From positions 372,001 to 436,000 of the forward strand of contig NW_026611615.1 of NCBI RefSeq assembly GCF_028009165.1: DNA of 64,000 nt, written 5' to 3'. A program made the position numbers and the translations under genes. Source of the DNA: Akanthomyces muscarius. Its lineage: Eukaryota; Ascomycota; Sordariomycetes; Hypocreales; Cordycipitaceae. This document shows positions 30,719 through 42,789 of the stretch, in pieces. Numbering within the stretch: the stretch's first letter is position 1; each line of letters begins with the position of its first letter. The notes beneath the pieces were generated by a model, which saw nothing but the letters and a program-made list of their open reading frames with translations, searched no databases and had not been told where the DNA came from.

Positions 30719-31724
30719 TTATCCTCGGTAGTACCCAAACATGGTGTTCATCCGCGTGATTTGACCAGCTGTAAATTCATTGACGCAAGAGCTAATGAAA
30801 AGTCAGTGACGGGAACAAAGAGCAAGTTATTCTTTCTTGAGATGAAAACGTACTTGTCGTTGTAGCCCATAATGTTGTGAATGGGATCATTGCCAGGCAG
30901 ATTCTGGCAGGTGTCGGAGACGGAGCAACCGTAGTCGGCTGCGTACTGCGCCGGTGTATCGTCAACCTGATCGCCAACTCCAGAGCAGCCGTTGCTAGAG
31001 CTGTCGCCCCAGGGGTGGATCAGGCCAAACCAGTGCCCAACCTCGTGGGACGTGATCTTGCCCTGGTTCCATGGCGAAAAGTTTCCTCCGGGCATGCTCT
31101 CGACATGCAGGTTGCATCCATCGTTATAAAAGACGCTGTTATAGTTTCCATTATCGGGGTAGTTGCAGTATCCCGTCAGTTTGTATCCGGTGGCGTTGTC
31201 GACGATGCTGTGGAAGTAGTACAGGTTCAGGTCGGAATAGGTGCCCTTGCGAAGCGATTGTTTGAGGCTTGTCAAGTCCCATGTCGTTCTAATGTCCGAC
31301 CATCTGTAATCGACGGTGTACGACACATCTTGAAGGCTGAACTGGTAGCCTGTCGATGCAAAGTTGTTGTTCAAGACTTGAATCTGCTGATTTACAACGT
31401 CGCGCTGTAGAATACCCGTTAGCAAACATTTGGTCCTCGACCTGTTTCCTCTCCCACTCTGGATAATGCACATACGCTAACGTAGCCACCGGAGCGTGTC
31501 TGGTCATAGGCGATGATATGAACCCACGTCTTCACGGTCCTGGACGCCCTCGCATTGACAGAGGCATGAGCTGAAGCTGACGCTTCTGCGACTGAGGCTT
31601 CTGCGAGAACCTGAAGATATTCCTTGCTCGGAGCCGGGTTACCGCACATGGCCGGGCGATCAACTGCCACGGCTCTGCATGTTGCAGCGGCCACAAGCGA
31701 AAGGAAAAGGTGTCTGAGCTGCAT
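30719..31724 (-). CDS. Secreted M43-family metalloprotease (MEP1-like)
   Basis: Exons (minus strand): 31724-31476, 31404-30854 and 30791-30719, giving 290 aa. A signal peptide is clear (MQLRHLFLSLVAAATCRA). The metzincin zinc motif HEVGHWFGLIH gives ligands H203, H207 and H213 with catalytic E204. A Met-turn (NIMGYN, M262) follows in the right place. The family's cysteines and the C-terminal SCVNEFTAGQITRM block appear only after splicing of the last intron. M43 (pappalysin/cytophagalysin-type) fungal enzymes are extracellular proteases that degrade host or environmental protein. A TATATA box lies about 80 bp upstream of the ATG. It is convergent with the FAD oxidase gene. Confidence 0.92.
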
Positions 31725-31802
31725 CTTGAGATGAGAGTTGCTGCGTCGGGATTGAATATGCTTGGAGATAGACTCCTTTCATTTTTTGCGTCGCTTCATC
31801 GA

Positions 31803-31811
31803 GTATATATA
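31803..31811 (-). promoter_or_regulatory. TATA box of the M43 metalloprotease gene
   Basis: GTATATATAC-type element on the minus strand, about 80 bp upstream of the start codon at 31724. Confidence 0.5.
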
Positions 31812-33340
31812 CGCAGTAAGTCTTCCGTCCGGTGTCGGCTCGTCGCCGTATCATCAACTTCCTAAACAGAGCTGGCTACGATCCAGCGATACTGTTACAT
31901 AACGACTACAGAGTTGGAGCAAAGTGTGGCTTAACGGCTGATTACCACTTTCTCCGATTGATTAATACTCAAACTTGCAGCCTATTTTAGCGCATCCAAC
32001 AGGCTGGGCGGATTGGCGACCAGCTTCCCGTTGAAGCCATGAACGTGTAGGCTAGCATTATGGGGCCGTTCCGCCCACCTTACTATTACGGAAGTTGGTT
32101 TGAAAATGGCTGACTGCAAGTGGCTTGCGGGGGGGTTTCTAGCGTCGAATGATTACACGGGCAAGTGCAGATACCAAAATCGATTGCCGCGGGCTGCAAC
32201 CTCACGGCAGCTAACTAGCTATTTGGGGCTGCAGAGTTGGAAATCCGGGCAAAACTGTCCGCGCTAAAGCAGGTCTCCTTGGCGAAATAGCCAAGTGCTA
32301 GGACCAAGAAGCACTCGGAATTGATAGTCACCGAGGCATAGCGGCTGAACATTTGATTGTTGGTTGGCCGAGTCTGTCAAGAGGCTTTCGGGCTGAGCTT
32401 GGCCCTTTCTTTGTCGACGTCGACCGCGACCCGCCATCGCTTGGACATTTCTCGAGATGTCACTTTTGAGAACGGTGCTGCCATCGAAAAAGGCAGGACG
32501 CTTCATGTCGTAAGGTTCCAGTCCTCTTGCTGCCCAAACACTGGACCGCCAGCACTTGCCATGACGTGTAACAAGGGAACTTGGGCTTGAGAAGCACTCG
32601 GGATCCTGCTCATCGAAGCGAGTCATGACACATAGCATCCCTCCGAATCTGGTCACGAGTAGCTCTCTGGCCTATTTCTGGTCGACTCCGACAATGTTAG
32701 CGCCGGCTCTATCAATTACCCCACATCGGGTTCTCCGCATCATCAATCTCCAACACAAGTGCGATGGTCCGGCAGAGAAGTGTATTTGGAGTGTTCCGGG
32801 CGAGGCAACGCGCGGTCACAGAAAATGCAATGGCAACAATCCACGTGTCGCCTTCTGAACGCCTGCGAACTTTGTCACAGTCGTGTGAGAGAATGGCGCG
32901 TGAGAGGCCGCAGAGGGAACGGCTTGGCCAAGGCTCCAGGCACAAATCTGCAAGATCCCCGATGCCGCCTGCATGAGCAGTTGTTTCTAGCTTGTTGAGG
33001 CTGTTTGTAGCGAAAATCCTCTCTAGTTCGCATTTCTCATCTGATTGTGATTACGCCGCTCATTTACAAATTTGGGGGCTTCACGCGCGTGCGGGGGACC
33101 TGCCTAGCTAGGCAAGCGCTCTCCAACCTCTTGGCGTCGCAGCTGGAAATTACGTTTGTAAGTGACCTCTTGCTTTCGTAAAACATCGTAAACTCTCCAT
33201 CGCGACATCGCAGACCTTCTCCAGAAAGTGGCAAGGCGGCGTCAACGTGATGATGTGGCACTGCGTCAGGAAGCACGGAAGAATACGATGGTGCCCGGGA
33301 GTTTTCGTATTCTGCGGATTGAGTTGGGCGGGAGCTTCGG
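31812..33340. other. Intergenic, no gene supported
   Basis: Several open frames of 70-130 codons occur here, for example on the minus strand at 32264-32656, which lacks an ATG start. None shows a known motif. Frames overlap on both strands in a way typical of chance. Confidence 0.35.
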
Positions 33341-33861
33341 CGCGCCGGCAGCGATGGTTGACAAATAACTTGGTTGACGAGCGGATGCAACTTTTGCCAC
33401 AGAGGATGTTACGCCGGCGGCCTTTCTCATAGTAGCTGAGGATGTGGACAAAGCCGCTGTGGCGGTACTTGTGCCAGTTGTGCTTTGTACACCACAACAT
33501 ACGCTGCCGAAGTCGCCTTCAGAAGCGTCTACGCACCGACACAGTGGTGGTTGACAAATAGCTTGGTCGACGAGCCGGAGGAGTCTTTGCCGTAGAGGAC
33601 GTTGCGCCGCGGTCCTTCTTGCAGCACCTGGCAGTGTCGACAGAGGTACCGCGGTGGTACTTGTGGCAGTTGTCTCTTTTCGTACAGCGGCGTGGCCGAA
33701 GTCACTTTGACATCGGCCACGTACGTCTCGCACTGGTCGCCGTAGCAGCTGCCCTCCATGCGCTGATTTTCGGGCACTGCAGTGGACGCAATGACACGAC
33801 AGCGGAGGAAGCGGCCGTCTTGGTGAAGTGAGAGACGGCGATACTCGAGTTGGTCGGCCAT
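33340..33861 (-). pseudogene. Decayed coding-like sequence with a duplicated cysteine module
   Basis: Two diverged direct copies of a module of roughly 155 bp lie about 192 bp apart (about 33541-33708 and 33347-33505, minus strand). Both can be read as a peptide with a CTK-x-N-x-HKY start and an RN-x-L-x-GK...SSTKLFVNH-x-C end. In the first copy a one-base difference between the two blocks breaks the frame, and stop codons separate the copies. An ATG frame starting at 33861 (MADQLEYRRLS) covers the second block of the first copy. The similarity of the two copies is visible in the sequence; that they were once one gene is inference. No family recognised. Confidence 0.35.
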
Positions 33862-34196
33862 GTCCTGTCGAGTTCCATGATCATGTGCAGAAATTCGTCG
33901 GAAGAACTTCCAGCAGGCCTAATCGCTCCTTTTCTCCATTCTGGTGTGGCACTGACAGTCCTCAGATGGGGGCTAGTGTACGACGCTGCGGTGTAGCACT
34001 TTGCGGATGATGCCATCGCGGTCTATCACATCGCTTCACGACACAAATCTCACTTGCGAATGACAAAGGCATACCAGTATCAGGGTGCTATTTTCATTAT
34101 TTGCTTGCCTTCCTTGTAATATGATACTATGCTTACTCTGGGCGAGTGACTGGAACTTGATCGATAATATAAGGCCCTCGTCCTTGTACGTGATCT

Positions 34197-34846
34197 CTAG
34201 AATCGGGAATAGGGAAGCCTGAGTTACAGCATCAGTACATGTCAGAAGAAGTGATGTAAGCAGTCTCTCAAGGCCGAGGCTTAGAAAAAACGCACCATTT
34301 TCCTCGCAGGGTGATGACGGCGTACGAGTCCCCATTCTCCTCGTCCTCCCTTTCGACCTTGGCACTAAAGTTGATGGCGCTCATGATGCCGTCGCCAAAC
34401 TTTTCGTTGAGGACCGCCTTGAAGGAGTAGCCGTAATTCTGCACAATCTCGTAGAGGCGGTAGATGAGCGGCTCGACGGGGGGCATGGGCCCCGCGCGGC
34501 CGCGATCCGGGAAGCCCATCATCTGGGCGGCGAGGGTCTCGCGCGGCACGCCCAGCAAGGCCGACAGCTTGGCGACGTCGTCGGCCGTGGCCTGCGCCTG
34601 GCCGTAGAAGAGCGCGGCACAGGCGACCTCGTTGCGGCCAATGTGCGAGGCAATCTCGGCAAAGGTGAGGCCCTTGGCCGTCTTGGCCTCGAAGAGCACC
34701 TGGCTGTGCGCCGGGAGGCGGCTTACCATGGATGTCTGGCGGGGATGGTCGTGTCAGCAATTCTTGCTTTGTGAGCTGCACTGTGATGCTGGGATGATGT
34801 GCAAGGCACGTACGTCAAGACTGGCGAGTCTGTTTGCGTCGGACAT
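34197..34846 (-). CDS. CYN1: Cyanate hydratase (cyanase)
   Basis: Exons (minus strand): 34846-34814, 34735-34296 and 34218-34197, giving 164 aa, the normal length for the family. The N-terminal helical domain contains [20 protein letters not shown]. The catalytic domain has YRLYE with R104 and E107, and GIMSAINF with S130, matching the Arg/Glu/Ser triad of bacterial cyanase. The protein ends GKWLPYSRF, which appears only when the last exon of 22 nt is joined. Cyanase converts cyanate and bicarbonate to ammonia and carbon dioxide; it acts as a decamer in the cytosol. Both introns interrupt family-conserved segments cleanly, which supports the splice model. Confidence 0.94.
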
Positions 34847-35112
34847 TTTGATGCGTTTGGGCGTAGAATTAGAAGACGGAATAACGGTGTGTCGGAAGCT
34901 GCGCTTGAGGTATTGCTACTTGGATCAGAGCTTATGACGGCAATGTCATCTGCGGTTGTTTGAAAGCCTCCAAAACACCGAATTATCTCCATCACCCGGT
35001 TTGGCTGCGGGGAAGTCGGGGAGGGGAAGCTCGAGACCCCGCGCCATGTTCCACTCACATCCCGATGAAGGATAAGAATGGTGGTACGGGAACATGGATA
35101 TCGCCACAAATC

Positions 35113-35517
35113 TTACTCTCCTTTGCTGATAATGGGCGCTTTATTAGGCTGCGTAATAGAGCGGCCGGACTCTTCCACATGTGATTGCAATTTACTTGGA
35201 ACGTCGTCAGGGTCCAGTATCTGTTCTGCATCTGCCGACGAGGTCTTGGAATGCACGCCGCGCCAGCATGTCTCATCCAGTGTTTTGCGTCGGTCATCGA
35301 GCCCGATCCTCGAAAGACCGAGGACTGGTGCGAATGGATGCCTCACTTGGAAAATCAGGTGTGCTGTTCCAGGCTCGACCATGCAATGCCGAGTAACAAT
35401 AGCTAGGCAGAGGGTGTAGTCGTTTAGATTGGGCGCCAACGCAAAGGCCTCAAGAGCATTCGTGACGTGGACGAGTCCGCAGCCGCCAATGAGACGTGCA
35501 ATGCGCAGACGAGCACT
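35113..35517 (-). pseudogene. Open coding-like fragment, apparent frameshift at 5' side
   Basis: A 134-codon minus-strand frame without an early ATG reads as ordinary protein (LVHVTNALEAFALAPNLND, VRHPFAPVLGLSRIGLDDRR). Directly upstream, from about 35680 to 35500, another frame is also protein-like (DPRGGRLLSGVALHIDSFCR). A TAA blocks the first frame where they meet, so a frameshift or an unseen intron could join the two. I do not recognise the family. This may be a broken gene, a gene whose exons I cannot place, or chance; the call is weak. Confidence 0.35.
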
Positions 35518-35739
35518 TTATTTTCGTCCAATGATTTGCGGCAGAAGGAATCAATATGCAACGCCACGCCAGAGAGGAGCCGACCACCCCGCGGATCGCG
35601 AGAGGCGGTTTTCTTTCCCGTGCTTGGGTTCTTGGCACCTGAGACATGCAGCCTGTCTCCAAGATGGAGAGGAAAAGCAAGTATGCGACTCGCACGCGCT
35701 AAATAGCATGATAGACGGAGGCAGAAGAAATGAACCAAG

Positions 35740-37198
35740 CTAATAACCCTGGGACTTCGTTTTTGTTAGATTTTTATTTATTTTTCTTTCCTTTCTTTTC
35801 TTTTTGCAGGCAGGTAGAAGCGCCCTGGTTGGCATGACGAGCGGTTTATGCACTGGTACAGACGCCATCGCAGCCACGTCCGAGTGGGCAAGGATTCGAC
35901 AGAATACATTTATTTGCCTGTAGCATTAGGGCCATATTCAATATTGATGGCAAAAGCCTTTGAAATGGCCTCCGCCGCGCCAACGTTGGGCCCACACAAA
36001 ACTGCAGATGCAAGTTTTATGAAGACTGCACAACTTTTGGGTGTGAGCCCTTTTTACTGACAGACGCCCTAGCCCAAAGAAATAAAAATAAAGAATCGAA
36101 AATAAAGAAGAACAGAACTACGCAAACGTCCACCATCCCTTGCAAGGCGGAATTAACAAACAGTCCAAAAGACGGTAAATTAGCATCCTTTTCGCCTCCT
36201 TCCCTGCACAATGGAGCCTGGCCCGTTCGAAGCGCTCCATAAATAAGACCAGTTTTCAACGACACCGCCTGAGCAAATGAGCGGTGTTTGTCAATGTCGT
36301 TGCTTCTAGAATCCTTTTTCAATATATCGAAATTTAGGCTCCGGGCTTAGATTTAGCAGCAAACAAAAGCTCGGTGTGGAAAAGAGGAGCCCTGCGCCAT
36401 CGACAGCACCCGGGTGGCTCCGCGATTGGTCGGGGGACAGGGAAGCTGGACTGTAGAATGTGAATATCCATCGTGAATGGAGCCCGGCGATGCAGTGTAT
36501 CGGTATGGGCATGTTGAAACACTGAGTCTCCGAGAAGCTCCATCGTGAACTTGTCAGAGGGAGCTTGGAAGCTCTGGAAGCTCCTGTGGATCCTCTCGAC
36601 GTGGACGTTTGACAGCCAACACAGCTTTTGGTGCCACGACAGCATCAGCCAACTGCAACCGCCAGGGTGCTCGTGTCGAACAGCGTGGATCACAATCACA
36701 CGCCCTCTTACTCCTCAAAGGCCCACGGCCGGAACAAAGAATACATTACTACGGCCATCACACGCCAAGGGAACAGCTTGCAGGGTGTGCTTCGCACCAG
36801 CAGCTAGCTAGATTCACTCCCTCCGAACAAGTTTCAAAAAAAGCATTCTCTACTAGACAAATTTCCGTCTAGTATCGGGTCAGACGAGATGATGCAGTCA
36901 TTCCTTCCAACGCTATCTTAAAAAAAATTTCAAATGAATGCCTGCAATGGCAGGCGAGCCGCAAAGTTGACGGGATCGGCGGCCCGTCGGCTTAGCCCGA
37001 GCCTAGCGCCGCGGCCGGTCATCGGCGCAGCCATCGCACAGTTCCCAATCACATACACTACAAGACAAGAAAAGCCCACGAATGAGCACGAATTAAGAGG
37101 AATTGAACATCATTTGCGAGAAAAAAGAAAATGGCAATCTTAACCCGCCCGTGAGAAAATACACAATCTACCTTCAGTTACCTACCCGGCCTCTTTTG
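35740..37198. other. Intergenic, no gene supported
   Basis: About 1.5 kb with T-rich (35765-35810) and A-rich stretches. Open frames are short and unrecognised. Confidence 0.35.
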
Positions 37199-37843
37199 CT
37201 AATCATCGTCCGTGGTCAAATCCTCGTCATCTGCCCAGTACGCGGGCTGCTCGACGATGCCCTCGCACGTGTGCAGCACATCCCACAGCCCGTAGACCGC
37301 CGGCTGGATCTTGCTCTCAATCAGCGCGTTGTTCTCGTGCCACAGCCTGCGGAGCGGCCCATTCTCCCACCCGGCCGCCACGAGCATCTCCTCCCCCTCC
37401 TCGGGCCTCACCGGCGGGACGCGTCGCCGTCGCCACCGCGTCCTCGACATCGTCGGGCTCAGGAAGTGCTCCACCACGGCGACGGGACTGCTCTGCTGCA
37501 GGCCCTTCCTGCGCAGCGCCCTGACGAGGCGGTCGAGGTGGAGGTGGACGCCGTGCAGCGTCGCCGTCTGCTGGCTGTCCTGTAGCCGCTGCTCCCAGCA
37601 GACGGCGGCGGCAGCCCGCGAGGCGTCGTCCCCGGCGGTGGCGAGGCCCATCCGGGCGGCCCAGATCTGGAAGCGCAGCAGCTGGTCGCCCATGCTCGGG
37701 AGGCAGACGACGCGCTGCGGGAGGCCCATGGCGCGCTCAAAGAGGTCGTGGACGAGGATGACGCGGTCGGCAACGGACACGCACGACAGCTCGGCTGTGG
37801 TGGCGTCGAGGAAAGGGTGAGTCTGGCCTGCGCTGTGATTCAT
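37199..37843 (-). CDS. Hypothetical protein with fungal LWA/RLRD-like N-terminal region
   Basis: Intronless gene of 214 aa with an ATG at 37843. The segment GDQLLRFQIWAARMGLATAGDDA followed by EQRLQDS resembles the N-terminal domain (RF-x-LWA-x-N-x-GA ... RLRD) found before zinc fingers, ankyrin repeats and other modules in many filamentous-fungal proteins. Here no second module is present. The middle part is arginine-rich (RTRWRRRRVPPVRP) and the C-terminus acidic (DDEDLTTDDD). No signal peptide or membrane segment. Function unknown; the family resemblance is from memory and moderate. Confidence 0.65.
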   Translation of the reverse strand: MNHSAGQTHPFLDATTAELSCVSVADRVILVHDLFERAMGLPQRVVCLPSMGDQLLRFQIWAARMGLATAGDDASRAAAAVCWEQRLQDSQQTATLHGVHLHLDRLVRALRRKGLQQSSPVAVVEHFLSPTMSRTRWRRRRVPPVRPEEGEEMLVAAGWENGPLRRLWHENNALIESKIQPAVYGLWDVLHTCEGIVEQPAYWADDEDLTTDDD

Positions 37844-40800
37844 GGTTAAAGGTGCGGTAATGGTGAGTGACTTGTTTCAGCAAGACAATCTTGGAAAAGC
37901 AAGAGGATAAATGGCATGGTTTAATAGTCTAGGATCATGACGCTGTATGCTTCATCATTCGACTTGACGATGCCTTTGGCAGTTTGATTTTAGAACAAGG
38001 CTTCTTTCACATCGTCTGCTCTTTCTAAGCCCAGTCAGACTTGAAGAAATTATCCTTCTTTTACACCTTTGCGCTATTGTAGCGGCTTTGGGCTTTACCC
38101 TCAAAGGTTTCCTCCCAACCTTCGGTCCTTTATTCTTGACTTGTCCAATGTATACAATCATCTTGTTGACTCGATGAAAAGAAGAAAAGAGGGGTGCAAG
38201 AGCTTGACTTCAAAGCCAAGTGCACATACAACGCAAGTGTACATATACAAGTGTACATACAACACTCCAAGGCAACACCGGTACTGATGGACCGGATATG
38301 AACGGCGTGCCTGCATCAGCCGAGACAAAGGCCAGGAAGCAGTGGGGGGCCAACAAAAGCAACCAAGAATGGTTCGTGCAGATTCATTTCAGCACCCGGG
38401 CCAAGCGCCCAAGATAAAAAAAAATCGAGACGAATGGGAAAAAAAAACCCCTTTCATCCCTGAAAAAAATGTCACCAAGGGGCAGAAATTGCTTGATTGC
38501 TGCCTATCCACAGCGCAAAGTGGTGCCCGTACAACAAAAAAAAAATTACTTGGTCGTAATCCATGCTTTCATCCCTTTTGAAAAACTTTTTCCGAACCCC
38601 GGCTCTGCTGCCTGGCGGCTTTGCTCGATCGATCTCATTCGGGGCAAAATTGCTCCCATCCTCCATGACGCTTGCCAGGGGTGGCCCTGCTTTCTGTATT
38701 TTTAGCAAAGTAATATCATTCCTCGGCATATTTTTGCTAAGAAAAAACATTAAAATTCTGTTTTTTTTTTCTTGGCCCCTTTGTGCTAGGGACCCTGGCT
38801 GGCTGCTAAGCCCCCCCTGGCGGGCTAGGCATGACTGATTCACCGTGTGTCGCGTGCAAGTTTACAGTAATAAAGAAAGCTTGTGCTTTTTTCGTGAATA
38901 AATGGCAACTTTTTATGCCATTATACCTCTACCGCTTACGCAAGAATCAATGCGCAATTATGGATGAATGCCGGGTATAAAAGACATGCTATGATGTGTG
39001 CATCGTTTCAGCAACCCAGCCACATATAGCCTTGTAGCAGGGGACATACAACCGCAGATCTCGGGCTTGGTGATGGACACGGCAGAGAAAAGAGTTCTGG
39101 ACGACTACGTTTTTAATGCCGCAGCTTTACGCCCACTCGTTTCATCCACGTTAAACATGGCTCCCGGCAGAAGCCATTGGCCAGAGGTCAAGAGTCGAGA
39201 GTCTGCATCGGACGCCCCCAGGGAGCCGATCGGACAATTGTGTTTCGGGCCTTGTTTCGGGTGGCGAGGAAGCTTTTGTGAGAGACTGGTTCAGAGGATG
39301 CCACGTTTTTTTTTTCTCAATAAAGCATATTGCCAATTAATTCGCTCAATTGGTCGTGTCTTGAGGGAATTAATCCAACATGTAAACCATGTTGCTTGTC
39401 TGTGATGGTGACGTCGTGCTGTTTTTGGGTAGCCTCGTTGCCACGGATGTGTGCTGCAGGGAGGGCCAATGTCGCATGCCCACGATGCGAGAGGGCCGAT
39501 CTTCCCCGTAGCAGTGCATGTACATCAATTCACGCAAAGACAGTCGAGAAGAGGATTATTCCACAAAAAAGAAAGCAAAAAGGCTGGCCGAGTGGAACAG
39601 GTGAGGGTGGACAAGCAAGTGTTGTTTGATGCACGCATCAAGGGGGGGGGAGGAACAACGGCATGACACGGAGCGGACGGGACGGGCCAGGCACACGCGC
39701 TGCAAGGGAGACGGACTGAAATAACGGCCATGCAGGGACCTAGGCAAATTTCTGCACAAAACGACAATTATCGTGTCAACTGAAATTAACCAGTTGTGTA
39801 AATTTGTGCTGTTCTTGCTGTCCTGTTGGCATGGAGCCTTGGGCTGCGATGCACGTCGCGCCCCAACCTACATGCAAGCTCAGCTTATCAACGTTACCTC
39901 GCCGTGTCCCTCTCCAATTGGGCGAACACCATGGTGCGAGTCGGGATGAATTGCTGACTGCTGTCGGCGACTCGGGCTTACACTGCATACATAGCCTGGA
40001 CGCAAGTGCATCAGCAGAGTCGCATTGGCCGTGATTATGGCCTCGATATCGTCACTCCGGATTTCCATCCCAGCAGGCCGAGGTTGGGCGCAGGCACCGC
40101 GCATCCAAAGCTCTCTGCCAATGAGCACGCTGTATGTGATGGAGCCAAGCTGGTGCTGTTTGGTTTCATGTGCATTCACAGCATCAATGCAGCATCTCGA
40201 ATCAGCGTCCAACTTGCGGGTGCGCCCAACTGGCCCCCCTCGCTTCCTACATTACGCTTATGAGACAGAACGGCGCAGCATCGCAGTCTCCTATTACACC
40301 CCTCCATCAGTGGCAACTCTCCAAATTGAATTCACCTTTGTTAAACGGCTCTCTCTTTTACTTCCGAATCCGTAGCTAGCGTTGCGCTTTTCCAATGCAA
40401 CCCCGGTTCTCGCACCCGTGCATGGCGCAACCCATTCTCCGCCCCCAAGCAAACAAAGTAAAAAAAAAACCCCCCAAATTCATCGGAAATGTAACCCCCC
40501 GTAAAAGTTTTCACAGGTCGCTAGGCTCCCTTGGTGGTAGTTTTGGGTTTAGGTCGAACGGGCCAAATCTACATCCCGCAATTGTCAGATTTATTTTATT
40601 TTATTTCTTGCCCTTCCTTTCCCCAGCATAATTTAATTTTAATTCGAAATTCTTGATTTTTAATGTTCGCTCCATCTTTTTTTTTTTTCAATCCTCGGAC
40701 GATTTTGATGCTGGGCTGCCCATGGTAGGCGGACAACACCGGACGCCATGGCTTGCCCAGACTAGGTGAGGCTGAAGAAAAGGGAACGGACGCATTGGCC

Positions 40801-42673
40801 GTGCCTGGCCCAATGCATCAAGCGATGGCTTTTTCTTCTTGCCTTTTCATTTCTGCTAATCTAGCCGAGAATTTAGCTTTTTTTTTTTTTTTTTTTTTTT
40901 TTTCACATCGTCTGATTGCTTTTTCGCCACCCGCGCATGCGAGCTGCAAAGAAAGCCCAAGCCCAAGCCCCGAGTGCGTTGTGTGTTTCGGCCGACGGAT
41001 GGCGCCGGACAGATGCGGATATCCATGGCTCACACCCTCTCTCTCTCCGTCTTGCTGGTCAATGCTTCTGCTTCGTCTGTCCCTTCTGCCCTGGTGAAAG
41101 AATAGTATTCCGTATTCCTTGGTGCTTGTGTTTGCCAGCGCATTGTGCGTTTCAAAGCAAGCAATAATTGGAAGGCATTAATGTCTGGTCTCTGCATTTC
41201 CTCATTCGCTGGCTACTTGTAACAGAGTGGACAATTGGGAGGGGGGAGGAAGAGGGTTTCTCCCCGCTGCATACACGTGCTTAATGATGATACGATATAT
41301 GGTGCTTCAAAATGCTACGAGTTGACGGAGTAGCCTGATGCCAGGTTTGCGTGCACCAAGGACTGCGGCGCCCCATCATCACGGCGTCACTGCCCATACG
41401 GCTGATTCACCGATGATTACTTTTTTCTCCTTCACGGTGCACCGTGTCACTGAAAAGACCAAGTCTGTCCCCGGCCCCGTGTGTCTGACAGACCCGATTC
41501 CCGGAACTCATGCACACATCCATCATCTTTTTTTTGTGTGTGTCCTCGGGCGGCGAAGGGCCAGACCCATGCGCGGGTGCATCGACATGATCCTTCCGCA
41601 AAGGGAAATTCACATCGGGCGCCACCACTTTTGTGCAACATCTTGTTTTTTTTTTGGTCACTCTCTCCCTGGCATGGCACGACCACACCTCGGTGGAAGA
41701 AAAAAAAACTTTGCAGCATTTTGGTGTAATCTCGTTCCTGGCGCCAGCATTCTTTCACACTGCCCATCCCTCCATCATCCCCTTGATGAAAAATTTTCAC
41801 ATGTTCCATCTGAACCCTGGGATCTCTTGTCAGACATGCAGGTTCCGCTTCGCCTACCAAGTTAAGCTACGATCAAATGAGAAAGGAACTTGTGGTGAAA
41901 AATTGCTTGCGGGTCTGAGACAGAAATCCATTGCATCGTCGTGGCTTTTTCCCAACGTAGGCAGTAACTAAATAACGCTGCATGTGTAAGAAAATGCAGG
42001 ACCACGGAGAAAATCTTGGCCCATCGAGATCCAGGCTAGGCCCGCCTCGTCACAGTCATCATTCCATCTCCCTTCTCAACAGTAAGCACAGTTTTTATTA
42101 CTGCATACAGTCTCACGTCCAGTCAAAAGGCAGCAGAAATTTGTAGTCAAAGAAAGCAAATAGCTTGCTTGCTTGTGTGTGTGTTTCATTCATTCTCTGC
42201 TATCTCATGAAAAGCCATACCGCGCCGGGTCATGGTCGACTGAAAAAGTTGCCCAATTTCGTAACAATGAAACCCTGCTTATGCTGTTCAACATGGTCTG
42301 CCAACTCCTCCTCTATGTTTGATGCACAAGATAAAAATAAAAAAAACACTCGAGGCTCGGTTGCAGCAGCCCAGAAAAATATCAAACCAAGAAACTCCAG
42401 AAACCGTCCAGACGCTGCTGAGCTTCTCTCAGTCACACGCCCAGCGGTGATTGCCCCAACATGAGAAATGAAATGCGAAATAGGATATTATAATGAACAA
42501 GATGATTTTGCTTTTTTCTGGTATGCAAGGACGCCGTTGTGATGCCCGTCTTGGTACAACAAATTGGTCGCTAGGAAAACAGTGTGTGAAAGAGTCAAGG
42601 TTGTAGTCGTCGTCGTAAGGTGGTAGATGTGATTGAGTAGTGAGTAGAGTGCGTGTCGTGGTCATGTAGAATG
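37844..42673. other. Gene-free region downstream of ECL1
   Basis: About 4.8 kb without a supportable gene. It contains homopolymer tracts, the longest being 26 T at 40878-40903, CT microsatellite-like stretches (41036-41048) and many short frames on both strands with no motif. It may hold the long 3' UTR of ECL1 or non-coding transcripts; the sequence does not show which. Confidence 0.4.
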
Positions 42674-42720
42674 TGTGGTGTGGTGCGGTGCGGTGTGGTG
42701 TGGTGTGGTGTGGTGTGGTG
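42674..42720. repeat. GGTGT pentanucleotide tandem repeat
   Basis: About nine copies of the unit GTGTG (with a few GTGCG variants) lie 70 bp beyond the ECL1 stop codon on its 3' side. Confidence 0.85.
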
Positions 42721-42789
42721 ATTGGTGTGCATGTCGTTGATGAACCCTGCCCAGTGGTGTACAGATGTCAAAGGTCTGAAGCTTCTCCA

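Noticed and set aside
32264..32656. 130-codon minus-strand frame
   Set aside because: No ATG at its start, no recognisable domain, and internal methionines give only short products.
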